From JAHJEM01 sp043805315 (GTDB taxonomy: Archaea; Nanobdellota; Nanobdellia; Woesearchaeales; JAHJEM01), in contig JAZDID010000002.1 of NCBI GenBank assembly GCA_043805315.1, forward strand, positions 1-14,645: a stretch of 14,645 nt of DNA, in the 5' to 3' direction. Made by a program: the position numbers and the translations under genes. Positions 4,938 through 14,645 of the stretch are shown here, piece by piece. Below the pieces are notes generated by a model. The model saw nothing but the letters and a program-made list of their open reading frames with translations. It was not told the origin of the DNA and made no database searches. Within the stretch, counting starts at the first letter, position 1. Each line of letters begins with the position of its first letter.

Positions 4938-6911
4938 ATGATGGCAAAAAAGGCGAAATCAAGGGGTGAGTCTCTCTCTGCAGCAGCCTCATCTGTTTCA
5001 AAACCAGAGATCAAACCAGAGATCAAGAATGATTTCACTTTCAAGACCACCAAAGATATGGAGGTTCCCAAGACTATCATAGACCAGGTCATTGGCCAGG
5101 ACGACGCAGTCAATGTGATCAAGAAGGCATCTGTCCAGCGAAGGCATGTCCTCTTGATTGGAGAGCCAGGCACTGGCAAGAGCATGCTTGGGCTCGCCCT
5201 GGCAGAGCTTCTTCCCAAGGAAAAGCTCATGGATGTGCTCGCATTCCCGAACCCGAATGACGAGAACCAGCCGCTTATCCGCACTGTTCCTGGAGGAAAG
5301 GGCCGCGAGATCGTGATGAAGTCCAAGATTGAGAATGCGAAGATGTTCAAGAACCAGAACCTGGTCTTCATCCTCATCATCCTTCTCACGACCGTCATCC
5401 CATATTATCTGTGGAAGACGCATGCATTTTCAGAGCAGGAGACTGCGAACGCGATCATCTATGCCGCATCCTTGGTGACAGGGATATTCTTCATCGTCGG
5501 ATTCCTGATCTTCATCAACTTGGGCAAGCGGATGCAGCCGAAAGCCCAGATCCCAAAAGTCATCGTCGACAATTTTGACAAGAAGCACGTGCCGTTCTAT
5601 GACGCGACCGGAGCCCATGCAGGCGCGTTGTTAGGTGATGTCCTCCATGACCCGTTCCAGTCTGGTGGTCTGGGGACGCCAAGCCATGAACGCGTCGTCG
5701 CAGGCCTGGTGCACAAGGCGCACATGGGAGTCCTGTTCATCGATGAGATTGCGACATTGGAGCCCGCGACCCAGCAAGAGCTCCTCACGTCATTGCAGGA
5801 GGGCAAGTACGCTATCACCGGCCAGAGCGAGAGGAGTGCGGGCGCGATGGTGCGCACAGAGCCAGTCCCGTGCAGCTTCATCCTTGTCGCAGCTGGAAAT
5901 TATGAGACCGTCAAGCACATGCATCCTGCGCTGCGTTCCAGGATCCGGGGTTATGGCTATGAAGTCTATATGGAAGATACATTCCCTGACACCAAAGAGA
6001 ACAGGATGAAGATCGCCCGTTTTATCGCCCAGGAGGTTGTCAAGGACAAGAAGATTCCCCATTTTACCAGGGAAGCTGTCGAGTACATCGTCGAACAGGC
6101 CCGCAAGCGCGCGAACAGGAAGGATCATCTCACCCTGAGGCTCAGGGAGCTTGGCGGCTTGATACGCGCTGCAGGGGATGTCGCCGCCGATGAGAAGGCA
6201 GAGGTCGTGGACAAGAAGCACATCCTGAAGGCAAAGCAGATCGCACGGACATTGGAGCAGCAGATCGCGGACAAGTATATCGAGCGCAAGAAGGAATACG
6301 AAGTGATTGTCACCTCTGGCAAGAAGGTCGGGCGCGTGAACGGCCTGGCTGTCATTGGTGGAGAGGACGCGTATTCTGGCATCATCCTTCCTATCGAGGC
6401 AGAAGTCACTCCTGGCGGCAAGGAAAGCGAGATCGTCGCTACCGGAAAGCTCGGCGAGATCGCCAAAGAAGCTATCAAGAATGTGACTGCCATTATCAAG
6501 AAGTATTTTGGCACTGACATCAAGGGAAAATATGATATTTATGTCCAGTTCCTCCAGACCTATGAAGGTGTCGAAGGTGATTCTGCGAGCATCGCCGTGG
6601 CTACTGCGATCATCTCTGCACTCAAGCAGGTTCCGGTGAAGCAGGACCTGGCCATGACCGGTTCATTGTCTGTACGCGGGGAAGTCCTTCCCATCGGTGG
6701 GGTGAGCGCGAAGGTTGAGGCGGTCATCGACGCAGGCATCAGGAAAGTGCTTGTTCCCAAGAGCAACATGAAGGATATCATCATCGACAAGGACAGGCTC
6801 TCCAAGATCGAAATCATCCCGGTCACAACAATCGGGGAAGTGCTGGAAAAGGCATTGGACTGGAAAGGGAAGGAGAATGTCTTGCGGATGATCCGCGGAA
6901 GCAAGAAATAA
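4938..6911 (+). CDS. lonB: Archaeal membrane-bound ATP-dependent Lon protease (LonB type)
   Basis: The 657-aa product is a membrane-tethered AAA+ protease that degrades folded or damaged proteins at the inner face of the membrane. Walker A is GEPGTGKS (75-82). As in archaeal LonB, two transmembrane helices (about 142-158 and 173-195) are inserted between Walker A and Walker B (LFIDEIATL, D269/E270). The C-terminal protease domain carries the Ser-Lys dyad: S549 in EGDSAS and K592 in GGVSAKVEAV, 43 residues apart as in E. coli Lon (S679/K722). All key residues are intact and the length is close to the family's usual ~620-650. A Lys/Ser-rich N-terminal extension of about 30 residues precedes the AAA+ domain. 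Either ATG at 4938 or 4941 would fit the leaderless promoter. Downstream, kae1/tsaD is convergent. Confidence 0.97.
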   Translation: MMAKKAKSRGESLSAAASSVSKPEIKPEIKNDFTFKTTKDMEVPKTIIDQVIGQDDAVNVIKKASVQRRHVLLIGEPGTGKSMLGLALAELLPKEKLMDVLAFPNPNDENQPLIRTVPGGKGREIVMKSKIENAKMFKNQNLVFILIILLTTVIPYYLWKTHAFSEQETANAIIYAASLVTGIFFIVGFLIFINLGKRMQPKAQIPKVIVDNFDKKHVPFYDATGAHAGALLGDVLHDPFQSGGLGTPSHERVVAGLVHKAHMGVLFIDEIATLEPATQQELLTSLQEGKYAITGQSERSAGAMVRTEPVPCSFILVAAGNYETVKHMHPALRSRIRGYGYEVYMEDTFPDTKENRMKIARFIAQEVVKDKKIPHFTREAVEYIVEQARKRANRKDHLTLRLRELGGLIRAAGDVAADEKAEVVDKKHILKAKQIARTLEQQIADKYIERKKEYEVIVTSGKKVGRVNGLAVIGGEDAYSGIILPIEAEVTPGGKESEIVATGKLGEIAKEAIKNVTAIIKKYFGTDIKGKYDIYVQFLQTYEGVEGDSASIAVATAIISALKQVPVKQDLAMTGSLSVRGEVLPIGGVSAKVEAVIDAGIRKVLVPKSNMKDIIIDKDRLSKIEIIPVTTIGEVLEKALDWKGKENVLRMIRGSKK

Positions 6912-6988
6912 CGACCTCCTGAGCAATCCAGGACTGATCGATAATGAAAATCAAAGAATGAAAAGAAACGCTCACGAGATTAAGAAAT

Positions 6989-7993
6989 TTATCTCCACCG
7001 CACATTCACATCATCAGTCCTCTCGTATGGCCTAATTGCGCTCTCCTTGATCTTCATCCGCACTCCTGCCTTGTGCATCAGATAGCCTGTCCAGGCGATC
7101 ATCGCCGCATTATCAACATTATACTGGTTCGGCAAGCTATAGCTCTTCGCTTTCCTTTCTGTGCACATGATGCTGCACATCTCCTGCAGCCGTTTGTTGC
7201 ATGCGACTCCTCCTCCAAGCAGCAATTCCTTTTTTCCGCAGTGCGCCAGGGCCCGCTCAGAGACCTCGACGAGCATGGCAAAGCTTGTTTCTTGGACAGC
7301 AGAGCAGAGATCTGCGATGAAATCCGCTGATAATGTTCCTTTTTCCTTTTTCTCCTTTTCGATCATGGTGCGCAAGAGCGTGTACATGCCAGAGAACGAG
7401 ACATCCATGCCCTTGACTGCATACGGCAACTTGATGTATGTTGTTCCTTTCCTAGCGTGCTCCTCTATCTGTGGCCCTGCAGGAAATCCTACTCCCAACC
7501 TGCGGCCGAAGCTGTCGAGGAAATTTCCGATACCCATGTCCAGGGTCTCGCCGAAAACCCGGTACTTTCCTCTGTCATACGCTATCACCTGGGTGTTTGC
7601 GCCGCTGGCGTACAAGAGCACAGGCTCCTTGCACGGAGTGAGCAGGCTTCCTATCTCCAGGTGGGCGATGCAGTGGTTCACGCCGATGAGCGGCTTTTTA
7701 TGAATGAGGCTGATGCTCCGGGCGACTGTCGCTCCTATGCGAAGGGTGTTCCCGAGGCCTGGCCCTTGGGAGAATGCGACAAGATCGATATCCTGTAGCC
7801 GGATATTTGCTGTGGCCAATGCCTTTTTCAGGACAGCATCAAACACCTGCATATGGTGCTGTGCGACCTCTCCAGGTATCATTCCTCCTGAGGCTGAACT
7901 GAAGGAATCTATGATGTTTGAGAGCACCTTTTTTCCATCCAGCACAGCTATGCCGAAGGTGTGGGCTGTTGACTCGATGCCAAGGACGATCAT
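6989..7993 (-). CDS. kae1: tRNA N6-adenosine threonylcarbamoyltransferase, Kae1/TsaD family
   Basis: The 334-aa product is an ASKHA-fold enzyme that transfers the threonylcarbamoyl group onto A37 of ANN-decoding tRNAs, as catalytic core of the KEOPS complex. The start MIVLGIESTAHTFGIAVLDG is the family's canonical beginning. Metal ligands are visible: H107 and H111 in NHCIAHLEIG, a Tyr near 128 (LLYASGANTQV), and the Asp in NVDNAAMIAW. GGGVACNKRL is the late nucleotide-binding loop. Start 7993 is favoured over 8065 because a TATA box lies about 27 nt upstream and the extra N-terminal residues are not family-like. The protein ends without the Bud32 kinase domain that is fused in some archaea, and no other KEOPS gene is in the window. 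It is divergent from the HD hydrolase gene. Confidence 0.96.
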   Translation of the reverse strand: MIVLGIESTAHTFGIAVLDGKKVLSNIIDSFSSASGGMIPGEVAQHHMQVFDAVLKKALATANIRLQDIDLVAFSQGPGLGNTLRIGATVARSISLIHKKPLIGVNHCIAHLEIGSLLTPCKEPVLLYASGANTQVIAYDRGKYRVFGETLDMGIGNFLDSFGRRLGVGFPAGPQIEEHARKGTTYIKLPYAVKGMDVSFSGMYTLLRTMIEKEKKEKGTLSADFIADLCSAVQETSFAMLVEVSERALAHCGKKELLLGGGVACNKRLQEMCSIMCTERKAKSYSLPNQYNVDNAAMIAWTGYLMHKAGVRMKIKESAIRPYERTDDVNVRWR

Positions 7994-8015
7994 TCCACTG
8001 CAGAAAAGAATTGAG

Positions 8016-8025
8016 CATATATAAA
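8016..8025 (-). promoter_or_regulatory. TATA-like box for kae1
   Basis: TTTATATATG on the minus strand is centred about 27 nt before the ATG at 7993, consistent with a leaderless start. Confidence 0.55.
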
Positions 8026-8073
8026 TGTATCTTGCATTTTTTCGTTTCAAGTTCTTGCGTTTCATTTTTCCAT

Positions 8074-8085
8074 AAACTTTTTAAA
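8074..8085 (+). promoter_or_regulatory. TATA-like box for the HD hydrolase gene
   Basis: AAACTTTTTAAA is centred about 27 nt before the ATG at 8107. It is almost identical to the lonB box, and the mRNA is probably leaderless. Confidence 0.55.
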
Positions 8086-8106
8086 GCCCCTGCTGGTTTT
8101 CGATGC

Positions 8107-8691
8107 ATGGCGACGCAGAAGGATGCATTCCTCAGCAAAGTGAAGACTGCAGGCGCGAACATCGACCTCTCTCTTGTCAGAAAAGCGTATGAGTTCTCCC
8201 AGAACGCGCATAGTGGCCAGAAGCGGAAGAACGGCGCTGATTTCTTTTCTCATGTCGAGAATGTCGCCCTGCTCGCGCTGAAGTACTCTCCGGACACTGA
8301 GAGCGTGTGCGCGGCATTGCTGCATGATGTCGTCGAGGACACGAACATACCTCTGGAGACAATAGAGAGAGAATTCGGCAAAGGCGTCTCTTTCCTTGTT
8401 GACGGCCTCACCAAGATAGAGGCAAAGAAGAGCAGGAAGACCAACAAGCAGCTGACAGTCAAGAAAGTCATCAGGTTCGGCCAGAAGGATCCAAGAGTGT
8501 TCACGCTGAAGTTCGTGGACAAGCTTGACAACCTGAACACGATCTACGTCCACCCGAAAGAAAAGCAGGTCGAGATTGTGAACGAGCTGAAAACACTGTA
8601 CATCCCCTCTGCGCAGAAGCTCGGGCTGAAGATGATTGAGGAAGAGTTCACAAGGCAATATAGCAAGTATAAGAAGAAATTAGGGATGTGA
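8107..8691 (+). CDS. HD-domain phosphohydrolase, RelA/SpoT-hydrolase (MESH1)-like, 194 aa
   Basis: A single HD domain of the RSH hydrolase type, which removes the 3'-pyrophosphate from (p)ppGpp in characterised members; some MESH1 enzymes also use NADPH. Visible motifs: AHSGQKRKNG (H35), the first metal His H49 in FFSHVENVA, HD pair H73-D74 in ALLHDVVEDT with the catalytic E77-D78, and the distal Asp D138 in KFVDKLDNL. All four HD ligands are present. There is no synthetase, TGS or ACT domain; the protein ends after a basic helical tail. The true substrate in this archaeon is unknown. ATG 8107 is chosen from the box A spacing; the longer open frame overlaps the divergent kae1 promoter. The gene is followed by about 200 bp of noncoding DNA and then the convergent end of the rRNA operon. 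Confidence 0.88.
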   Translation: MATQKDAFLSKVKTAGANIDLSLVRKAYEFSQNAHSGQKRKNGADFFSHVENVALLALKYSPDTESVCAALLHDVVEDTNIPLETIEREFGKGVSFLVDGLTKIEAKKSRKTNKQLTVKKVIRFGQKDPRVFTLKFVDKLDNLNTIYVHPKEKQVEIVNELKTLYIPSAQKLGLKMIEEEFTRQYSKYKKKLGM

Positions 8692-8777
8692 CCAGCGCGA
8701 ACCAATCGAGTTGAGACCATGCGGGACTTCTCATTCTTTTGAGAGCATATATGCATTGCTGAGAGAGAAAAAGTTAT

Positions 8778-8824
8778 ACGCTGTGAGGCAGTTGTTATTC
8801 GAATATGATGATATCTACTGGAAA
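8778..8824 (+). repeat. Inverted partial copy of a 23S rRNA segment
   Basis: Plus-strand bases 8778-8793 match 16 of 16 the rRNA-sense sequence ACGCTGTGAGGCAGTT found in 23S at 9214-9199 (minus strand). Bases 8811-8821 match 11 of 11 the sequence ATATCTACTGG at 9192-9182, in the same order. In 23S the blocks are 6 nt apart; here the spacer is 17 nt. The source corresponds roughly to E. coli 23S 2590-2630. The fragment lies outside the processing stem and beyond the T-rich terminator of the operon, downstream of the HD hydrolase gene. Confidence 0.85.
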
Positions 8825-8856
8825 TCTTGCATAGAGTATAGAACAATCTAAAGATA

Positions 8857-8873
8857 ATAAAAAAAAAGAAAAC
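8857..8873 (-). terminator. T-rich terminator of the rRNA operon
   Basis: On the minus strand TTTTCTTTTTTTTTATTATC follows the 23S processing stem by about 25 nt. This is typical of archaeal T-tract termination. The complementary A-run could not terminate the plus-strand gene. Confidence 0.55.
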
Positions 8874-8895
8874 AATGTAACAAAGATGAAAAATA

Positions 8896-8917
8896 CCATG
8901 CAAACACACCGCAAACC

Positions 8918-8927
<10 letters not shown>
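8896..8927 (-). other. 23S processing stem, 3' strand
   Basis: Reverse complement of the region 11837-11870. There is a 15-bp perfect block (8896-8910 with 11856-11870), a small asymmetric bulge (1 nt versus 3 nt), a 6-bp block (8912-8917 with 11847-11852), and then about 7-10 further pairs that probably are helix 1 of mature 23S. Confidence 0.8.
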
Positions 8928-11836
<2,909 letters not shown>

Positions 11837-11846
<10 letters not shown>

Positions 11847-11870
11847 GGTTTGTCTGGTGTGTTTGCATGG
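11837..11870 (-). other. 23S processing stem, 5' strand
   Basis: Pairs with 8896-8927 (15-bp block, 3-nt TCT bulge at 11853-11855 read on the plus strand, 6-bp block, weaker inner pairs). This is the usual archaeal arrangement in which splicing endonuclease releases pre-23S, though the bulges as I pair them are not a textbook BHB. Confidence 0.8.
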
Positions 11871-11937
11871 TTTCATCAAACATGAAATGTGTGAGTTGGC
11901 CTCCAATTGTTCTGGAGGTATCATGTTCTCTTCCTTG

Positions 11938-11966
11938 CCATACGACAAGAGTTACTTGCCGTATGG
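11938..11966 (-). other. Strong hairpin in the tRNA-Ala/23S spacer
   Basis: CCATACG...CGTATGG (7 bp) continued by CAAG/CTTG around a 5-nt loop, between tRNA-Ala and the 23S processing stem. Possibly a processing or antitermination element. A second, weaker hairpin, CCTCC/GGAGG, lies about 30 nt further downstream in the transcript. Confidence 0.55.
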
Positions 11967-11989
11967 ACATTGATTCAATGAATAGGATA

Positions 11990-12090
11990 TGGACTCGTCG
12001 GGAAATTCAAACAAATAATCAAATTTGTTCTTTGAACCCGAGGCCCCCCGCTTGCAAAGCGGATGCTCTACCAGGCTGAGCTACGAGCCC
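11990..12090 (-). tRNA. tRNA-Ala(TGC) with a T-loop intron
   Basis: A complete cloverleaf. Acceptor GGGCTCG/CGAGTCC includes the G3-U70 wobble that specifies alanine. The D-arm is GCTC-AGCCTGGTA-GAGC, the anticodon arm TCCGC-TTTGCAA-GCGGG with anticodon TGC, the variable loop GGGCC, and the T-stem TCGGG/CCCGA. Discriminator A73 is 11990; CCA is not encoded. The T-loop is interrupted after TTCAAA, and removing 27 nt restores the consensus TTCAAAT loop. Location in the 16S-23S spacer is the normal place for tRNA-Ala in many archaea. It must be spliced as well as cut out of the rRNA precursor. Confidence 0.96.
12004..12030 (-). other. 27-nt tRNA-Ala intron at position 59/60, canonical BHB
   Basis: Reading inward from T-stem TCGGG/CCCGA there is a 3-nt bulge TTT (12005-12003), a 4-bp helix TTCA/TGAA (12036-12033 with 12009-12006), a 3-nt bulge AAG (12032-12030), and a 7-bp helix AACAAAT/ATTTGTT closed by a 6-nt loop. 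Cleavage between the 2nd and 3rd base of each bulge removes exactly 27 nt and gives T-loop TTCAAAT. Confidence 0.92.
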
Positions 12091-12120
12091 ATGAGCTCGA
12101 TTTGAATGTGCTGTTATGAA

Positions 12121-12149
12121 ATATACAGGCAAGAAAAAAATTCTGACAA
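12121..12149 (-). other. 16S processing stem, 3' strand
   Basis: Complementary to 13956-13984: ATATA, then GGCAAGAAAAAA against its complement (12 bp), a small internal loop, TTCT/AGAA, a one-base bulge, and GACAA/TTGTC. The stem encloses the 16S gene, its intron and the duplicated 3'-end segment at 12168-12201. Confidence 0.75.
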
Positions 12150-12167
12150 TAATAATTTATTGCACTA

Positions 12168-12201
12168 TTTATAAAAAAAAAGGAGGTGATCCAGCCGCAG
12201 G
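12168..12201 (-). repeat. Exact duplicate of the 16S 3' end with its T-rich tail
   Basis: 34 of 34 bases are identical to 12273-12306, an offset of 105 bp. On the rRNA strand the copy reads CCTGCGGCTGGATCACCTCC followed by nine T and ATAAA. It thus contains the last 20-21 nt of 16S, including the anti-Shine-Dalgarno CCTCC, but not the 5' half of helix 45. Just before it in the transcript is a hairpin CGTGAAC-TT-GTTCACG (12206-12221), with CAG/CTG and GCAT/ATGC pairs that partly take the place of helix 45. Confidence 0.93.
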
Positions 12202-12272
12202 CATACGTGAACAAGTTCACGAGGCCATGCGCCTGTCTCTTCGAATTTGCATCCGAAGGGACATCACTGTCC

Positions 12273-13883
<1,611 letters not shown>

Positions 13884-13955
13884 TGACAGAATACGCCAGA
13901 ACAATGTTCCGTGTATTGATCCTGTGTACAAGACAATTAGGTCTTTAAGGAATGC

Positions 13956-13984
13956 TTGTCTAGAACCTTTTTTCTTGCCTATAT
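13956..13984 (-). other. 16S processing stem, 5' strand
   Basis: Pairs with 12121-12149; see that entry for the blocks. It lies about 75-100 nt upstream of the mature 16S 5' end, within the leader. Confidence 0.75.
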
Positions 13985-14137
13985 ACTTGATATTCTTTTA
14001 TCAAGCATGAGTTTTTCGCATACTCAACCCTCTTGTCGAGGATTGCGTATGGATCCAGAATGGCGACGATGCGTACAGGCAACGGTTCGTGCCTGGATGG
14101 TCATTGAACGCCTATGATGGGGCGCTCTTCTGTAAGA
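13985..14137 (-). other. rRNA operon leader
   Basis: Noncoding leader between the predicted start (~14137) and the 16S processing stem. It holds several small hairpins, for example CAGGCA/TGCCTG around 14076-14095 and CTCTT/AAGAG near 14125-14138, but no gene. Confidence 0.45.
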
Positions 14138-14156
14138 GAATACGTTGAAATTACAG

Positions 14157-14170
14157 GTTATTTAAATAGT
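14157..14170 (-). promoter_or_regulatory. rRNA operon promoter (TATA box)
   Basis: AACTATTTAAATAA on the minus strand, in the short gap between the Nudix gene's stop (14180) and the leader. It predicts a start near 14137, giving a leader of about 250 nt before 16S. Confidence 0.6.
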
Positions 14171-14179
14171 TAACTGATT

Positions 14180-14644
14180 TCAGACCAGCCCTCTCTCTAT
14201 CGCCGTGTACAATGCAAGCTGTGTCGAAGCATCGTTTAATGTTCCTTTTTTTACGTATGCCCTGATCTTCGCTTTGGCTATCTTGATGAGTTCGACCTCT
14301 TCTCCCGGATCCTCTTTTTTCTGTTTCGTGTCGATGCTGATGCCCTGCATGAATACTATATGCCCCCGGGAATTGATCAGGCTCGGCACAAGATAGAATT
14401 TTCCCAAGTACATGGATTTCTTGGCTGTGATCCCGCATTCTTCCATAATTTCCCGTTTTGCAGCGTGCAGAGGAGTCTCGCCTGGCTCGATGAATCCCAT
14501 GGGCAGGTTGATATGGTCTTTCATGATGCCATGACGGTATTCTTTCACAAAGATGATATCCTTTCCGTCGTCAGCGATAACTACGACGTAATTCTTCTTC
14601 ACAATGCGGTAATAGCCTCTGATAAGATGCTTTTTCGCGGTCAT
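14180..14644 (-). CDS. Nudix hydrolase, likely ADP-ribose pyrophosphatase-like, possibly 5'-truncated by the window
   Basis: The Nudix box GFIEPGETPLHAAKREIMEE (residues 50-69, continuing CGI) fits G-x5-E-x7-R-E-U-x-E-E-x-G-U with all catalytic Glu present. It coordinates Mg2+ to hydrolyse nucleoside diphosphates linked to another moiety. YRIVKKNYVVVIADDG and FVKEYRHG before the box, and LPMGFIEPGE, resemble the ADP-ribose pyrophosphatase branch, but substrate cannot be fixed from sequence. The visible ATG at 14644 gives 154 aa. Relatives usually have about 20 more N-terminal residues forming the first strands, so the true start may lie beyond the window edge. The gene runs in the same direction as the rRNA operon and ends just before its promoter. 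Confidence 0.88.
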   Translation of the reverse strand: MTAKKHLIRGYYRIVKKNYVVVIADDGKDIIFVKEYRHGIMKDHINLPMGFIEPGETPLHAAKREIMEECGITAKKSMYLGKFYLVPSLINSRGHIVFMQGISIDTKQKKEDPGEEVELIKIAKAKIRAYVKKGTLNDASTQLALYTAIERGLV

Positions 14645-14645
14645 G

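Noticed and set aside
4938..8691. Long antisense frames opposite lonB, kae1 and the HD hydrolase gene
   Set aside because: Shadow frames arising from codon bias; no recognisable domains or translation signals.
8700..8715. Second short 23S match (CCAATCGAGT) after the HD hydrolase gene
   Set aside because: A 10-nt match is expected by chance at this search size, unlike the 16 + 11 colinear match nearby.

Overview
This looks like a chromosomal segment from an archaeon, most likely a DPANN lineage of the Woesearchaeota/Pacearchaeota type (inference). The evidence is archaeal-type 16S and 23S rRNA, an archaeal membrane LonB protease, a Kae1/TsaD protein, TATA-box promoters placed about 25 nt before transcript or codon starts, several apparently leaderless genes, and short lineage-style hypothetical proteins. 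No phage, insertion sequence or CRISPR array was seen.

Layout. 1-140: a GC-rich, strongly folded element, probably a structural RNA of unknown family. 250-1467 (+): a 65-aa basic zinc-finger-like protein and a 311-aa protein with a DUF5752-like N-terminus. 1606-2811 (-): a TctA-like polytopic membrane protein. Upstream of it lie paired inverted repeats, a 105-bp tandem repeat carrying TATA boxes, and an attenuator-like double hairpin with a T-tract. 3345-3947 (+): a helical hypothetical protein. 3948-4601 (-): a two-gene unit, a 48-aa membrane protein and a membrane-anchored OB-fold protein. 4650-4937: a G-rich block and a long inverted repeat. 4938-6911 (+): LonB. 6989-7993 (-): Kae1/TsaD, for tRNA t6A37 synthesis. 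8107-8691 (+): a small HD phosphohydrolase of the RelA/SpoT-hydrolase (MESH1-like) type.

8857-14170 is an rRNA operon on the minus strand: promoter, leader, 16S, tRNA-Ala(TGC), 23S, T-rich terminator. No 5S was found. Complementary flanks that can form the usual archaeal processing stems surround both rRNAs. Four things stand out. (1) The 16S gene is split by a 140-nt intron with a canonical bulge-helix-bulge (BHB) fold at E. coli position about 793, inside the 790 loop and the 806R primer site. (2) The tRNA-Ala gene has a 27-nt BHB intron in its T-loop (59/60). (3) The last ~20 nt of 16S, including the anti-Shine-Dalgarno, plus its T-rich tail are duplicated exactly 105 bp downstream, inside the 16S processing stem. 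(4) A fragment matching 23S in two colinear blocks sits in inverted orientation just beyond the operon terminator. The tRNA-splicing endonuclease would therefore be needed for 16S and tRNA-Ala maturation from the same transcript.

14180-14644 (-) is a Nudix hydrolase reaching the window edge. Coordinates of rRNA ends and processing sites are estimates from alignment to remembered consensus sequences; no database search was possible.
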